Translations under genes and position numbers: made by a program
Notes under the pieces: model-generated
Told to the model about the DNA's origin: nothing
What the model saw: only the letters and a program-made list of their open reading frames with translations
The model's database searches: none
Shown here: positions 34,868 to 43,255 of the stretch, piece after piece
Layout of the letters: each line of letters starts with the position of its first letter
How positions within the stretch are numbered: position 1 is the stretch's first letter
From: Aquidulcibacter sp.
Lineage (GTDB): Bacteria; Pseudomonadota; Alphaproteobacteria; Caulobacterales; Aquidulcibacteraceae
Assembly: GCA_027532555.1 (NCBI GenBank)
Contig: JAPZTJ010000057.1
Span: 1 to 64,000, forward strand
Direction of reading: 5' to 3'
DNA: 64,000 bases

Positions 34868-35602
34868 TTATGGCTTCACCGCTTCAGCATAAAGCTTAGA
34901 AACCTGGTTCCAATTGATCACGCTCCACCAGGCATCGACATAATCGGCGCGCTTGTTCTGATATTTCAGATAATAGGCATGCTCCCACACGTCATTGCCA
35001 AGGATGGGCTTGCCGCGGAAATCGCCGACATCCATCAAAGGATTGTCCTGATTAGGGGTGGAACCGACTGCCAGCTTCCCGTCTGGTTTGACGATCAGCC
35101 AAGACCAACCCGAGCCAAAACGACCCATGGAGGTGGCGCGGAATTGGGTCTTGAAGGCATCAAGCGAGCCAAAATCGCGATTGATCGCGGCGGTCAGCTC
35201 TGGCGAGGGTGCGCCGCCTGTGCCCAAGGGGGCCATAATCTTCCAATAGAAGCTGTGGTTCCAATGCCCGCCCGCATTGTTGCGAATGGCGGCAGGGGCT
35301 GTTGAGGCGGCTGCCAAAAGCGCTTCGAGGCTCTTCCCCGCATAGGCGGGATTGGCCACGATGGCTGCATTGAGGCCTGTGACTTGCGCGCCATGGTGAC
35401 GCTCAAAATGGATGCGCATGGTCGCCTCGTCGACGATGGGCTCTAGCGCGCCATAAGCATAAGGCAGGGCCGCTTGTGTGAAGGCCGGTGTTGCAGGTGT
35501 CGAGGCTGTGGCTGGTGCGACTGGGGCAGTCGGGGTTTGGGCCAAGGCAGCTGAAGACAACAGGCTGAAGGCGGTCAGGGTCAAAGTCAGGGCTAGGCGC
35601 AT
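34868..35602 (-). CDS. Exported Fe/Mn superoxide dismutase (Mn-type residues)
   Basis: Dismutates superoxide. 244 residues from the ATG at 35602, opening with a Sec signal peptide (MRLALTLTLTAFSLLSSAALAQ) and a Thr/Pro/Ala linker, so the enzyme acts in the periplasm. The metal ligands are complete: histidine in MRIHFERHH, histidine in GGHWNHSFYW, and Asp and His in DVWEHAYYLKY. The GGH and STPNQD combinations place the active-site glutamine as in Mn or cambialistic enzymes. Periplasmic Fe/Mn-type enzymes are less usual than the Cu/Zn type. A strong terminator follows. Confidence 0.93.
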   Translation of the reverse strand: MRLALTLTLTAFSLLSSAALAQTPTAPVAPATASTPATPAFTQAALPYAYGALEPIVDEATMRIHFERHHGAQVTGLNAAIVANPAYAGKSLEALLAAASTAPAAIRNNAGGHWNHSFYWKIMAPLGTGGAPSPELTAAINRDFGSLDAFKTQFRATSMGRFGSGWSWLIVKPDGKLAVGSTPNQDNPLMDVGDFRGKPILGNDVWEHAYYLKYQNKRADYVDAWWSVINWNQVSKLYAEAVKP

Positions 35603-35729
35603 GAATTCTACTTTCCTTAAGACGTGGCTGAAACATGGTCTGCGGTGTGGCAAGAAACAAGGCTAAACATGCTGACAATAATGTCACCACTCTCTTAGTC
35701 TTGCTTTAAGAGCGTGGCACAAAGAGGGC

Positions 35730-35939
35730 ATGAAGATGGAAGAACGCGTTGAGGCCTTGGAAGTTCACGTGATGCATTTGATGCGCACGGTCGAGGAACT
35801 GTCGGATCTGTCGCATCAACAAGCTGATGAGATTAAGCGCCTAAATCGTCGGTTGGAATTGATGCTGGAGCGGGAGGCGCAACGCCAACATGATAGTTCA
35901 GAACCCCTGCCCCCCGATCAAAAGCCACCCCATTATTGA
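35730..35939 (+). CDS. slyX: SlyX family protein
   Basis: 69 residues. Almost entirely coiled coil (EERVEALEVHVMHLMRTVEELSDLSHQQADEIKRL, heptads over about 3-50), ending in the family hallmark PPHY. Function is unknown in spite of its wide distribution. Divergent from the superoxide dismutase gene. Confidence 0.88.
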   Translation: MKMEERVEALEVHVMHLMRTVEELSDLSHQQADEIKRLNRRLELMLEREAQRQHDSSEPLPPDQKPPHY

Positions 35940-35951
35940 CGGCAGCCTCCA

Positions 35952-37025
35952 TTATGCCCCGTGCCAATGAACGAAGCGGCCATGGGGATCGATGTCCGCC
36001 AAAGTCCGTCTTCGGCCAGACGGCCATTCGATCAGCTCCAAGATCATGCTGGGACCCTTTTGGGCATTGCCCAGAGTCCCACCCGGCTCAAAGCGTAGCC
36101 AAGCTAACGGTGCCTCCGCTGTGGCGCTTGCGCCTTCGGTCTCGATGGCGTGCGTGATGGCATCGCGCACGCTCTGAGGCGGATATTGGAAAAAGACCGA
36201 ATGATAGATCACGGTCAGCGCGTCTTTGGCCCGGGTTGCAAGCTTGGCCTTGATCCAGTCCGCCGCGTCGCCCGCATCTGGGGTGATCGCTTGGGCTTCG
36301 GCAATTTCCATGGCGGCATTGAGGCGCTCTAAACGCTCCGGCTGGTCTGGCCAGATATAGGACCGCAGACGCAGACGGTCTTCGGCCTTACTGGCATTCA
36401 AGGGATTCTGATCGCAGGCTGCGCGATGGCGGATCGCGGCGTGGGCAGGAAAGCGAGGCGCGGGGCCACTCCATTGCGTCGACATGGCAACACGCGGTCC
36501 GTCGATGGGGCTGTCCCACTGCCAAGTGCCGCCATCATAATGGAAGCGGTCCATGCTGAGATTTAACCCGGCAGATGCCCCAAGCTCCAACACATCCATC
36601 GGCCCCTCAAAGACTTCAGCGGCTGCACATAGGCCAGGCCAAAGGCCTACCGCGCGACGGACTTCATTGGTTTGGGGTGGGGACTTCAAGAACTCGCGCA
36701 CCCAGCTTTCACGCACCCGCAATGTCTCTGCCGCGACTGGCCAAGCCTCTTCCATGGTCCAGTCGCGGCCTTGTTGCGGCCAGACTTGGGCTAAATCGCC
36801 TTCGGGTTCAGTCAGGACAATCGCATGCAGGGCGCCCGCCAGACGCAGCGATAATGCGTCTTGGATCGGGTGTGTGGGCCAATCCCCGGTCAAATGCGCG
36901 ATAATGCCACTGGCTTCAAAGTCGTCGGCCATGACGTCGCACAGCTCGGCGGTAAAGCGGGAGTCAAACGCTTGGCACCAAATCGCCTGCTGCCGAAGGG
37001 CTTCGGGGACGGTCACACCCGTCAT
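35952..37025 (-). CDS. DUF2332 family protein
   Basis: 357 residues. Family landmarks are VLELGASAGLNLSMDRFHY (about residues 144-162, which looks like a SAM-type glycine-rich motif) and VIYHSVFFQYPP (about 268-279), with a C-terminal ILELIEWPSGRRRTLADIDPHG. A methyltransferase-like fold is suspected but not established. Last gene of an eight-gene overlapping run; its ATG overlaps the stop of the CaiB/BaiF gene by one base. Confidence 0.83.
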   Translation of the reverse strand: MTGVTVPEALRQQAIWCQAFDSRFTAELCDVMADDFEASGIIAHLTGDWPTHPIQDALSLRLAGALHAIVLTEPEGDLAQVWPQQGRDWTMEEAWPVAAETLRVRESWVREFLKSPPQTNEVRRAVGLWPGLCAAAEVFEGPMDVLELGASAGLNLSMDRFHYDGGTWQWDSPIDGPRVAMSTQWSGPAPRFPAHAAIRHRAACDQNPLNASKAEDRLRLRSYIWPDQPERLERLNAAMEIAEAQAITPDAGDAADWIKAKLATRAKDALTVIYHSVFFQYPPQSVRDAITHAIETEGASATAEAPLAWLRFEPGGTLGNAQKGPSMILELIEWPSGRRRTLADIDPHGRFVHWHGA

Positions 37026-38194
37026 CAGATGGCACCTCGCTCCTTCAAGGCGGCAATGGCCTTAGTATCAAGACCCGCCTCTGCCGCTAAGCTTTCAGAA
37101 TCTGCGCCATAGTCTGGTAGGGTGAGGCGCGCCTGCCCCGGCTCATCGCGAAAGCGGATGGGGATGCCCAAATGCTTGTTGCCTTTGTCATCGGTCAGCA
37201 CCATGCCGCGCGAGATTGTATAGGGGTCCTCCATCGCATCTTTCAGACTGCGGACGGGTGCCCAGCACAGGTCGACGTCTTTGAGGAAAGCGCTCCATTC
37301 GTCCAAGGTTTTGCTGGCAAAAGTCTCCTCGAAATAACGCTTCAACGGGTCTTGGCCTGGGCCGGGTTCCAGCTTGGCATAAGCGAACAGATCAGGGCGA
37401 CCCAAAGCGTCGAGCAAATTCTTGGCGAAGTGATGCTCTGACCCACCTAGGACGAGGAACTTCCCATCCTTGGTCTCATAAGGCCGATACATCGCCGCGC
37501 CACCAAACGGCCGCATTTCTTTGGCGACCGGATGGGCATTGTCGGCAAAGACAGGGCCCAGCACATTGGGTGTCCACGACAAAAGCGCGTCATACATGGA
37601 CAGGTCGATATAATCGCCTTTGCCCGTTTCCGCCCGGCGATAGAGCGCCATCATGATGGCGGCAAACGCCATGAGGCTGGCGGCCATATCCGCTGCCGGG
37701 ATGGAGGGGCTGGCGGGTTTGTTATCGGTCAGACCACGGTTGAGATCGACCAGCCCTGCCATGGCTTCCATCGTCAAATCATGACCGGGTTTGTTCACAT
37801 ATTTGCCGTCTTGGCCAAAGCCCGCGATGGAGCAATAAACGATGCGCGGATTGATCGCGGCGATGGCATCATAATCTACACCCAAGCGCTTCACGACACC
37901 GGGCCGGAAGGCCTCGACAATCACGTCAGCCTCTGCGGCGAGCTTGAGGAACAACTCCCGCGCTTCGGGGTCTTTCAGATTGATCTTCAGGCTGCGCTTG
38001 CCGCGCGCAATGTTGCGAAACCAGACCGACACACCGTCTTCGGTCTTATAGCCAATGACACGGGTCGGTTCGCCCACGCCATTGGCAGGCTCGACCATCA
38101 CCACATCGGCACCATGGTCTGCCATCATCATGGTCATGTGTGGGCCCGGCAGAAAAGCCGAGAGGTCCAGAACTTTGAGGCCTTGGAGTTTCAT
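37025..38194 (-). CDS. CaiB/BaiF (family III) CoA-transferase, copy 1
   Basis: 389 residues, single-length family III transferase. Typical features: DLSAFLPGPHMTMMMADHGADVVMVEP at the N terminus, NIARGKRSLKINLKDPEAR, VEAFRPGV, and the catalytic aspartate D139 in KPGHDLTMEAMAG. Transfers CoA between acyl-CoA and a free acid; alpha-methylacyl-CoA racemases belong to the same fold, and the shorter C-terminal half and FRPGVVKRLGVDYDA stretch would also fit that activity. Overlaps DUF3995 (4 bp) and DUF2332 (1 bp). Confidence 0.88.
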   Translation of the reverse strand: MKLQGLKVLDLSAFLPGPHMTMMMADHGADVVMVEPANGVGEPTRVIGYKTEDGVSVWFRNIARGKRSLKINLKDPEARELFLKLAAEADVIVEAFRPGVVKRLGVDYDAIAAINPRIVYCSIAGFGQDGKYVNKPGHDLTMEAMAGLVDLNRGLTDNKPASPSIPAADMAASLMAFAAIMMALYRRAETGKGDYIDLSMYDALLSWTPNVLGPVFADNAHPVAKEMRPFGGAAMYRPYETKDGKFLVLGGSEHHFAKNLLDALGRPDLFAYAKLEPGPGQDPLKRYFEETFASKTLDEWSAFLKDVDLCWAPVRSLKDAMEDPYTISRGMVLTDDKGNKHLGIPIRFRDEPGQARLTLPDYGADSESLAAEAGLDTKAIAALKERGAI

Positions 38195-38667
38195 GGGGTC
38201 ACTTTAGGAATTGATTGTGTTTTGGGCTGCGTAAACCAAACTGCGACTAACCCCGCAGCAAGTCCCAAGCATAGCGGTGCATAAAGCATACGATCAAGCT
38301 CATAAAATGCTGTACCGCGCGCGCTGAGCACAAGTGGTGAGAGATAAGTGGACAAGCCACGTGCAAGAAATACCAGAGCAGAGAACCACAAGGCTGCCGC
38401 TGGAATCCAAGCCAAGAATTTGGGTAAAGCCGGCGTGACTCGATAAGCAATCATCATGCTGGATAAGGCAGGGAGCAACAAGCAAACGGCTACGACTAGG
38501 CAAGCCCAAAACGGCGGCACGGGCGTGCCTGAGCGCGCACCAACGACCATATCCACCAAAGATGCAGCGTCATGACCAGGCCAGAATCCACCAATCCCCC
38601 AGTACAAGTGTAAGCCAGCAATTGCCGTAAGGGCGCAGCTTACGACTATAGCCAGTCCTTTGTTCAC
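38191..38667 (-). CDS. DUF3995 membrane protein
   Basis: 158 residues with four membrane segments (about 5-25, 52-75, 85-108, 128-148). The GLHLYWGIGGFWPG stretch after the first segment is the DUF3995 signature. Function unknown. It is wedged between the two CaiB/BaiF genes with 4-bp overlaps on both sides, so it is co-translated with them. Confidence 0.8.
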   Translation of the reverse strand: MNKGLAIVVSCALTAIAGLHLYWGIGGFWPGHDAASLVDMVVGARSGTPVPPFWACLVVAVCLLLPALSSMMIAYRVTPALPKFLAWIPAAALWFSALVFLARGLSTYLSPLVLSARGTAFYELDRMLYAPLCLGLAAGLVAVWFTQPKTQSIPKVTP

Positions 38668-39800
38668 AAGCGCTCTCCCATTTTGGGGGCCCGCTTTCCA
38701 GCTGGCCGCTTGCCATTGACCTTGATCGGGCTGGCCAACATCCGCAAGCGGCCATCTTTTGCGTCCGGATGATCGACGACATCCGTCATGGCGATGGCTT
38801 GGACATGCTCGCTATCGAGGGCTTGGCCAATGTCGTAGATCGGCGCGACGGGGACATGCCCGCCCAAGATCGCGATCCACGCAGCAGTGGATTGGCTGCT
38901 CAACACACCATCAAGGACCTCCGTCAAGTCGGCCAAATTCGCCCGTCTGGTCGGGATGCTGGCAAAGCGGGGATCGGCCAACAGGTCTGTGCGGCCAACT
39001 TTGGCACAGAATATCTCCCAGAATTTTGGGGTCTGACACATCAGCATCAGCCAGCCATCTTGGGTCTTAAAGGCTTGGCTGGGCGCGATGGAGGGATGCG
39101 CTCCGCGGGGCAAGCGACCCACTTCCACGCCTTCGTTCAAGTACCAGGTGGCTGGATAGGAGAGTTGGTGCAGGGCGGTGTCAAACAAAGCCACATCAAT
39201 ATCGCAGCCTTGCCCTGAGCGGTGCGCGCCCAAAATGCCGGCCAACAGGCCCACGGCCAATTGGCTGCCGGTGTGAAAATCAATGATCGACAGACCACAC
39301 CGAACCGGTGGCCCATCTGGCTCCCCACTCATGGACATCAGGCCCGCTTCTGCCTGCATCAGATAATCATAGCCCGGCCAAGAGGCGCGATCATTATCCC
39401 GTCCGTAGGCGGAAAGATGGGCGCAGACGATCTTGGGATTGATGGCTTTCAGGTCGTCATAGGTGATCGCCATCTTGGCGGGCTGATCGCCACGAAGATT
39501 ATTGGCTACCGCATCGGCCTCTTTGACCAAAGCCTCAAACTGCGCACGGCCTTCCAGGCTTTTGATTTCCAGCGCGACCGACGATTTGCCGCGTGAGAAA
39601 GTCTGATAGAATTGGCTGTCCTGCTCGCCCAGAAAGTACGGACCCGTGGCGCGGCTAACATCACCCCCCATGCTGGGCGCTTCAATCTTGATCACCTCTG
39701 CCCCGAGATCCGCCAACAGCATGGTGCCATAAGGCCCTGCGCCATATTGCTCAATCGACAGGATTTTGATGCCCTTGAGGGGGAGGTTAGCCGCCTGCAT
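38664..39800 (-). CDS. CaiB/BaiF (family III) CoA-transferase, copy 2
   Basis: 378 residues. N-terminal ILSIEQYGAGPYGTMLLADLGAEVIKIE, catalytic D145 in PGYDYLMQAEAGLM, and the DFHTGSQLAVGLLAGILGAHRSGQGCDIDVALFDTA stretch are typical of CoA-transferases rather than racemases. It differs strongly from copy 1, so this is not a recent duplication. Candidate activator of a dicarboxylic acid in the CitE-MaoC-dehydrogenase pathway 2 kb upstream. Overlaps the lipocalin gene by one base. Confidence 0.88.
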   Translation of the reverse strand: MQAANLPLKGIKILSIEQYGAGPYGTMLLADLGAEVIKIEAPSMGGDVSRATGPYFLGEQDSQFYQTFSRGKSSVALEIKSLEGRAQFEALVKEADAVANNLRGDQPAKMAITYDDLKAINPKIVCAHLSAYGRDNDRASWPGYDYLMQAEAGLMSMSGEPDGPPVRCGLSIIDFHTGSQLAVGLLAGILGAHRSGQGCDIDVALFDTALHQLSYPATWYLNEGVEVGRLPRGAHPSIAPSQAFKTQDGWLMLMCQTPKFWEIFCAKVGRTDLLADPRFASIPTRRANLADLTEVLDGVLSSQSTAAWIAILGGHVPVAPIYDIGQALDSEHVQAIAMTDVVDHPDAKDGRLRMLASPIKVNGKRPAGKRAPKMGERL

Positions 39801-40357
39801 CAGGGTTGAACCGTCTCTTTGAGGAGGTCTGTGCGAAAGCCGTTGCGCTCTGCGGCGGCATTAAGCGCAGCCCGCTGCTCGGTCGTGATCGACTTGGTGC
39901 GGGCCAAAAGCCACAAATAGGCACCATTCGGGCTTCCGACCAAGGCCGTTTGATAATTGGGATCGAGATAGAGTACCCAATAATTGCCTTGCCCTTTTGG
40001 CAATGGAATGGGCGCGAAGTTTACTGCTAGTTTCGTATTGTTTGAGCCCGCGATGACGGCCGCTACGCCTTCAGCGCTGCGTGGCTTACCATCGCTGGTG
40101 CCCGTCGCACAGGTGTTGGTAACCCCGACCCGGCCATCTGGGCGAAGCGCATATTCAGCGGTGACACCCTCACACTTCTTCTGAAAGCTGTTTGGATAGC
40201 GCGCAATCTCATACCATTTGCCCGCATATTTATTGAGGTCAACCGAGGCGACCGTAGTCGGGGGTGCAGCATCTTTCGCTCTCCCCATGGTTCCGGCAAT
40301 GCAGCCCGATAGTGCGATGCAACCAACCAACGCGCTGGCATAGAGTGAAAGTTTCAT
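39800..40357 (-). CDS. Bacterial lipocalin (Blc-like outer-membrane lipoprotein)
   Basis: 185 residues. Signal with lipobox LSGC (cysteine about residue 19), then the lipocalin motif GKWYEIARYPNSFQKKC (about 46-62) and the second conserved region YWVLYLDPNYQTALVGSP, ending in the LARTKSITTEQ stretch. Binds lysophospholipids or other hydrophobic ligands at the outer membrane in other bacteria. Part of the overlapping run; overlap of 4 bp with the GFA gene. Confidence 0.92.
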   Translation of the reverse strand: MKLSLYASALVGCIALSGCIAGTMGRAKDAAPPTTVASVDLNKYAGKWYEIARYPNSFQKKCEGVTAEYALRPDGRVGVTNTCATGTSDGKPRSAEGVAAVIAGSNNTKLAVNFAPIPLPKGQGNYWVLYLDPNYQTALVGSPNGAYLWLLARTKSITTEQRAALNAAAERNGFRTDLLKETVQP

Positions 40358-40767
40358 GCTGTTTCCCCTTTCGTGGGTGGAGCAGACTTATGCGCCAGTT
40401 TGGCGGCATTGGCTTCCCAATTCTGGCCATCAAACGGCACGATTGACAGGGCGGGCGCTTGACCAGGATCAAAGCAATTGGCGTTGACGCTGACCCCATC
40501 GGGGTTGGAGCGGGGGGTATAAAACGCCTTCACGCCACATTTTCTGCAAAAGGTATGATTGGCGACGCCGGTATTGAAGCGGTAAGAGGTGAGCTTATCG
40601 GCCCCGGCCTCGAGTTTGAAATCGTCTAGCGGCACAATGAGATGCACGAAGCCCGTGCGGGCGCAGATGGAGCAATTGCAGGCCTCCACCTCAACTTGAT
40701 CTGGGGCCCTCACAGAAAAGCGTATATCGCCACAATGGCAAGAACCGGTTCGCCACGTTTTCACCAT
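40354..40767 (-). CDS. GFA (glutathione-dependent formaldehyde-activating/CENP-V) family protein
   Basis: 137 residues with the two zinc sites of the family: GSCHCGDIRF (about 8-17), CNCSICARTG (about 30-39) and FCRKCGVKAFY (about 93-103). Some members speed formation of S-hydroxymethyl-glutathione, but most are uncharacterised. Overlaps vapC by 7 bp and the lipocalin gene by 4 bp. Confidence 0.9.
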   Translation of the reverse strand: MVKTWRTGSCHCGDIRFSVRAPDQVEVEACNCSICARTGFVHLIVPLDDFKLEAGADKLTSYRFNTGVANHTFCRKCGVKAFYTPRSNPDGVSVNANCFDPGQAPALSIVPFDGQNWEANAAKLAHKSAPPTKGETA

Positions 40768-41153
40768 CCAAGCACCTGTAAGTCTGTGATTTCTTCAAAG
40801 TCTTGCGGATTGAGGGTCACCAAAGTTGCCTTAGCATTGAGGGCTTGGGCAGCAATCATGCGGTCTAGGATTTTACGGCGGGAAAACCCGAAAGACTGCA
40901 AGATAAATCCATACCGATCCGCATTTTTCTCCTCGAAAGGGAGGACCGGCATATGCGAAAAAAATACATCAAGTCGCTGACGCCTTAATGCGGCAGAAGT
41001 TGGCTCCCGATGAACGCCACCTTCAAGCTCCACCCGCGTGATTACAGAAATCGCAAACCGTCCGTTCAATTGATCTAGCTTATCAAGAATGGCCTGACTG
41101 CGATCGCGTACTTCAGTTGCGACACTGGTGTCGAGCAAGTAAAGTCCGCTCAT
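40761..41153 (-). CDS. vapC: PIN-domain ribonuclease toxin VapC
   Basis: 130 residues. PIN-domain acidic residues are visible: D8 in LLDTSV, E42/E44 in ITRVELEGG, and D97 in KILDRMIAAQA, so the nuclease site seems intact. VapC toxins cleave specific RNAs, often tRNA. The start overlaps the vapB stop by 4 bp, the standard coupling for such pairs. Confidence 0.92.
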   Translation of the reverse strand: MSGLYLLDTSVATEVRDRSQAILDKLDQLNGRFAISVITRVELEGGVHREPTSAALRRQRLDVFFSHMPVLPFEEKNADRYGFILQSFGFSRRKILDRMIAAQALNAKATLVTLNPQDFEEITDLQVLGW

Positions 41154-41401
41154 AGACCCTCGCGCTCGGGAAAAATGTCAGATTCGCGTACTTCAATATC
41201 GGTGACGTCAGGCAGTTTGCGTAGCTCAGCCATCATTTGCTTGAAACTGATCTTGCCGGATCGCAGCGTTGGCCGAAGGGTAACAACGTCCCCATCGCGT
41301 TTCATTTCCAGCTCCGTGCCGTCTGGAAAGGCCAGCGCTTTGGGCAAACGCACCGCTTGGCTATTGCCGCTTTTAAACGTCCTCGTTTTGTGCGTCGCCA
41401 T
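41150..41401 (-). CDS. vapB: AbrB/MazE-type antitoxin VapB
   Basis: 83 residues from the ATG at 41401 (GAGGCAGG just upstream). The swapped-hairpin DNA-binding domain is clear at the N terminus (TRTFKSGNSQAVRLPKALAFPDGTELEMKRDGDVVTLRP); the C-terminal tail KQMMAELRKLP should bind and block VapC. Expected to repress its own operon through the perfect palindrome immediately upstream. It heads the eight-gene run. Confidence 0.92.
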   Translation of the reverse strand: MATHKTRTFKSGNSQAVRLPKALAFPDGTELEMKRDGDVVTLRPTLRSGKISFKQMMAELRKLPDVTDIEVRESDIFPEREGL

Positions 41402-41412
41402 ACCTGCCTCCG

Positions 41413-41442
41413 ATGCTCGTATATACATGTATATACGAGCAT
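41413..41442. promoter_or_regulatory. Perfect 30-bp palindrome, predicted VapB(C) operator
   Basis: Two perfect 15-base arms with no spacer, running from ATGCTCG at the left to CGAGCAT at the right, with two GTATATAC half-sites (41419-41426 and 41429-41436). It begins 11 bp ahead of the vapB start codon and directly touches the ribosome site. Position, symmetry and the GTATATAC half-sites fit an AbrB-type VapB autoregulatory operator. Confidence 0.88.
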
Positions 41443-41487
41443 GATCCGCGGTTCAATCAGATTTCAAATCCAGCTCTAATTGCCCCC

Positions 41488-42684
41488 CTAAATCGGATTG
41501 CGGGCCACCAATTGCTTAGCGATGATAATGCGTTGCATTTCATTGGTACCTTCGCCGATGCACATCAAAGGCGCGTCGCGATAGAGGCGTTCGATGACAT
41601 ATTCCTTGGAATAGCCATAGCCGCCATGGATGCGCATGGCTTCCAGCGAGACTTCAACTGCAGTTTCAGAGGCGAAGAATTTCGCCATGCCGGCTTCCAT
41701 GTCGATCCGCTCACCCCGGTCAAAGGCGGCAGCCGCATCCTGGGTCAGAAGCTCTGCGGCGCGCGTTTTGGCAGCCATTTCGCCCAGCTTCAGCTGAATG
41801 GCCTGATGCTCGCAAATTGGCTTGCCCATCGTCTTGCGCATTTGGGAATACTTGACGCTCTCAGCCAAAGCCCGCTTGGCAATCCCGACCGAGCGGGCAG
41901 CGATGTTGACGCGGCCGATCTCTAATCCGCCCGTGGCCATAACAAAGCCCTTGCCTTCTTCGCCACCAACCAAACTCTTCTTCGCATCGACTTCATAGTC
42001 TTCAAAAATGAACTCACCAGAATCGATGCCCTTATAGCCGAGCTTTTCCAGCTTTTTGCCGTTCTTGACGCCCTTGAGTGGAACCTTGGTTTCAGGATCA
42101 ATCTTGGGCACGATCAGCATGCTCATGCCCTTATGGCGGGGCTGGGCATCGGGGTCAGTCTTGACCAGCAAGGCGACGCAATGGCCTTCAATGGCGTTGG
42201 AGATCCAGGTCTTGGTGCCGTTAACGATGTATTTGTCGCCTTGGCGGCGCGCGACCGTCCGGATGCCTTGCAAGTCTGTGCCCGCATCAGGCTCTGTCAG
42301 GCCAAGGCCACCGCGCATCTCACCGGTGGCAAACTTGGGCAGCCAATATTCCTTCTGATAGTCGGTACCAAAGCGTTGCACGACAGTGGCCATCATCAGG
42401 TGCGAGTTGAAAATGCCTGTCAGGCTCATCCATTCTTGCGAGATCATGGTCACGATCTTGGAATAGGTGGTCGCGGACAGGCCTAGGCCACCGTAGTCAG
42501 GGTGGATGATCGCGCCAAACAGACCCAGTTCCGCCATGTCATTGACGAGGTCGGCTGGCCATTCGTTGTCATGCTCCAGCTTCATCGCCACAGGGGCGAC
42601 TTTTTTCTCAATCCACTTCTGGATGGCGTCCAGCATCTGGCGCTCATCTGCTTCGCTGATATGTCCAAAATTTCCATCTGCCAT
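41488..42684 (-). CDS. Acyl-CoA dehydrogenase
   Basis: FAD-dependent alpha,beta-dehydrogenation of a short acyl-CoA. 398 residues: N-terminal helical domain, the FAD region LGLTEPDAGTDLQGIRT (about 128-144) and WISNAIEG, and the catalytic glutamate near E378 in GEGTNEMQR. RIHGGYGYSKEYVIERLYRD is typical of the short-chain/glutaryl branch. It follows the MaoC gene by 47 bp and probably forms one operon with citE-like and maoC genes. Substrate could be a branched or C5 dicarboxylic acyl-CoA. Confidence 0.93.
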   Translation of the reverse strand: MADGNFGHISEADERQMLDAIQKWIEKKVAPVAMKLEHDNEWPADLVNDMAELGLFGAIIHPDYGGLGLSATTYSKIVTMISQEWMSLTGIFNSHLMMATVVQRFGTDYQKEYWLPKFATGEMRGGLGLTEPDAGTDLQGIRTVARRQGDKYIVNGTKTWISNAIEGHCVALLVKTDPDAQPRHKGMSMLIVPKIDPETKVPLKGVKNGKKLEKLGYKGIDSGEFIFEDYEVDAKKSLVGGEEGKGFVMATGGLEIGRVNIAARSVGIAKRALAESVKYSQMRKTMGKPICEHQAIQLKLGEMAAKTRAAELLTQDAAAAFDRGERIDMEAGMAKFFASETAVEVSLEAMRIHGGYGYSKEYVIERLYRDAPLMCIGEGTNEMQRIIIAKQLVARNPI

Positions 42685-42731
42685 GGTCTTAGTCTCCTTC
42701 GCAGGCAGCGCCTGACATTATCCAAATTCGA

Positions 42732-43253
42732 TCAGTAGTTCCCGACCTTATCCTCAACGGCATGCCCGCGAGCGGGGATCAGCATGTTGCGCTTGAAGGT
42801 GCACACCATGACGCCATCTTGATTAAAGCCCTTGGTGACGATGGTCACAATGCCTTGGCCACGGCGCGAGGCGCTTTCGCGTTTGGCGAGGACTTCGCTT
42901 TCTGAATAGAGTGTATCACCAGCAAAGACAGGTGCGGTGAACTTCACTTCATCCATGCCCAGATTGGCGATCGCCTTCTGGCTCGTATCGGTCACACTCA
43001 TCCCGATGCAGAGTGCCAATGTATAAGGCGAGACGACAAGGTTCTTTTTGAACTCGCTGGCCGCGGCGAATTGCGCGTCAAAATGCATCGGGTGCGTGTT
43101 CAGCGTCATCAGCGTGAACATGTGGTTTTCATATTCGGTGATGGTCTTGCCGGGGCGATGCTCATAGATGTCGCCAACGATGAAGTCCTCAAAATAGCGA
43201 CCAAATGTTTCGCGGTAGCGTTGGGGGCCAACTTCTTTCACGTTACGGACCAT
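42732..43253 (-). CDS. MaoC-family acyl-CoA hydratase
   Basis: A 173-residue single hot-dog protein. The catalytic loop, normally GDxNPxH in (R)-specific enoyl-CoA hydratases, reads LNTHPMH here, so the usual aspartate is N52 and the usual asparagine is H54, with H57 kept. Its start lies 2 bp past the citE-like stop. Small MaoC proteins next to a CitE-like lyase hydrate mesaconyl- or itaconyl-type CoA esters to citramalyl-CoA in several bacteria, which I consider the best guess. Confidence 0.88.
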   Translation of the reverse strand: MVRNVKEVGPQRYRETFGRYFEDFIVGDIYEHRPGKTITEYENHMFTLMTLNTHPMHFDAQFAAASEFKKNLVVSPYTLALCIGMSVTDTSQKAIANLGMDEVKFTAPVFAGDTLYSESEVLAKRESASRRGQGIVTIVTKGFNQDGVMVCTFKRNMLIPARGHAVEDKVGNY

Positions 43254-43255
43254 GA

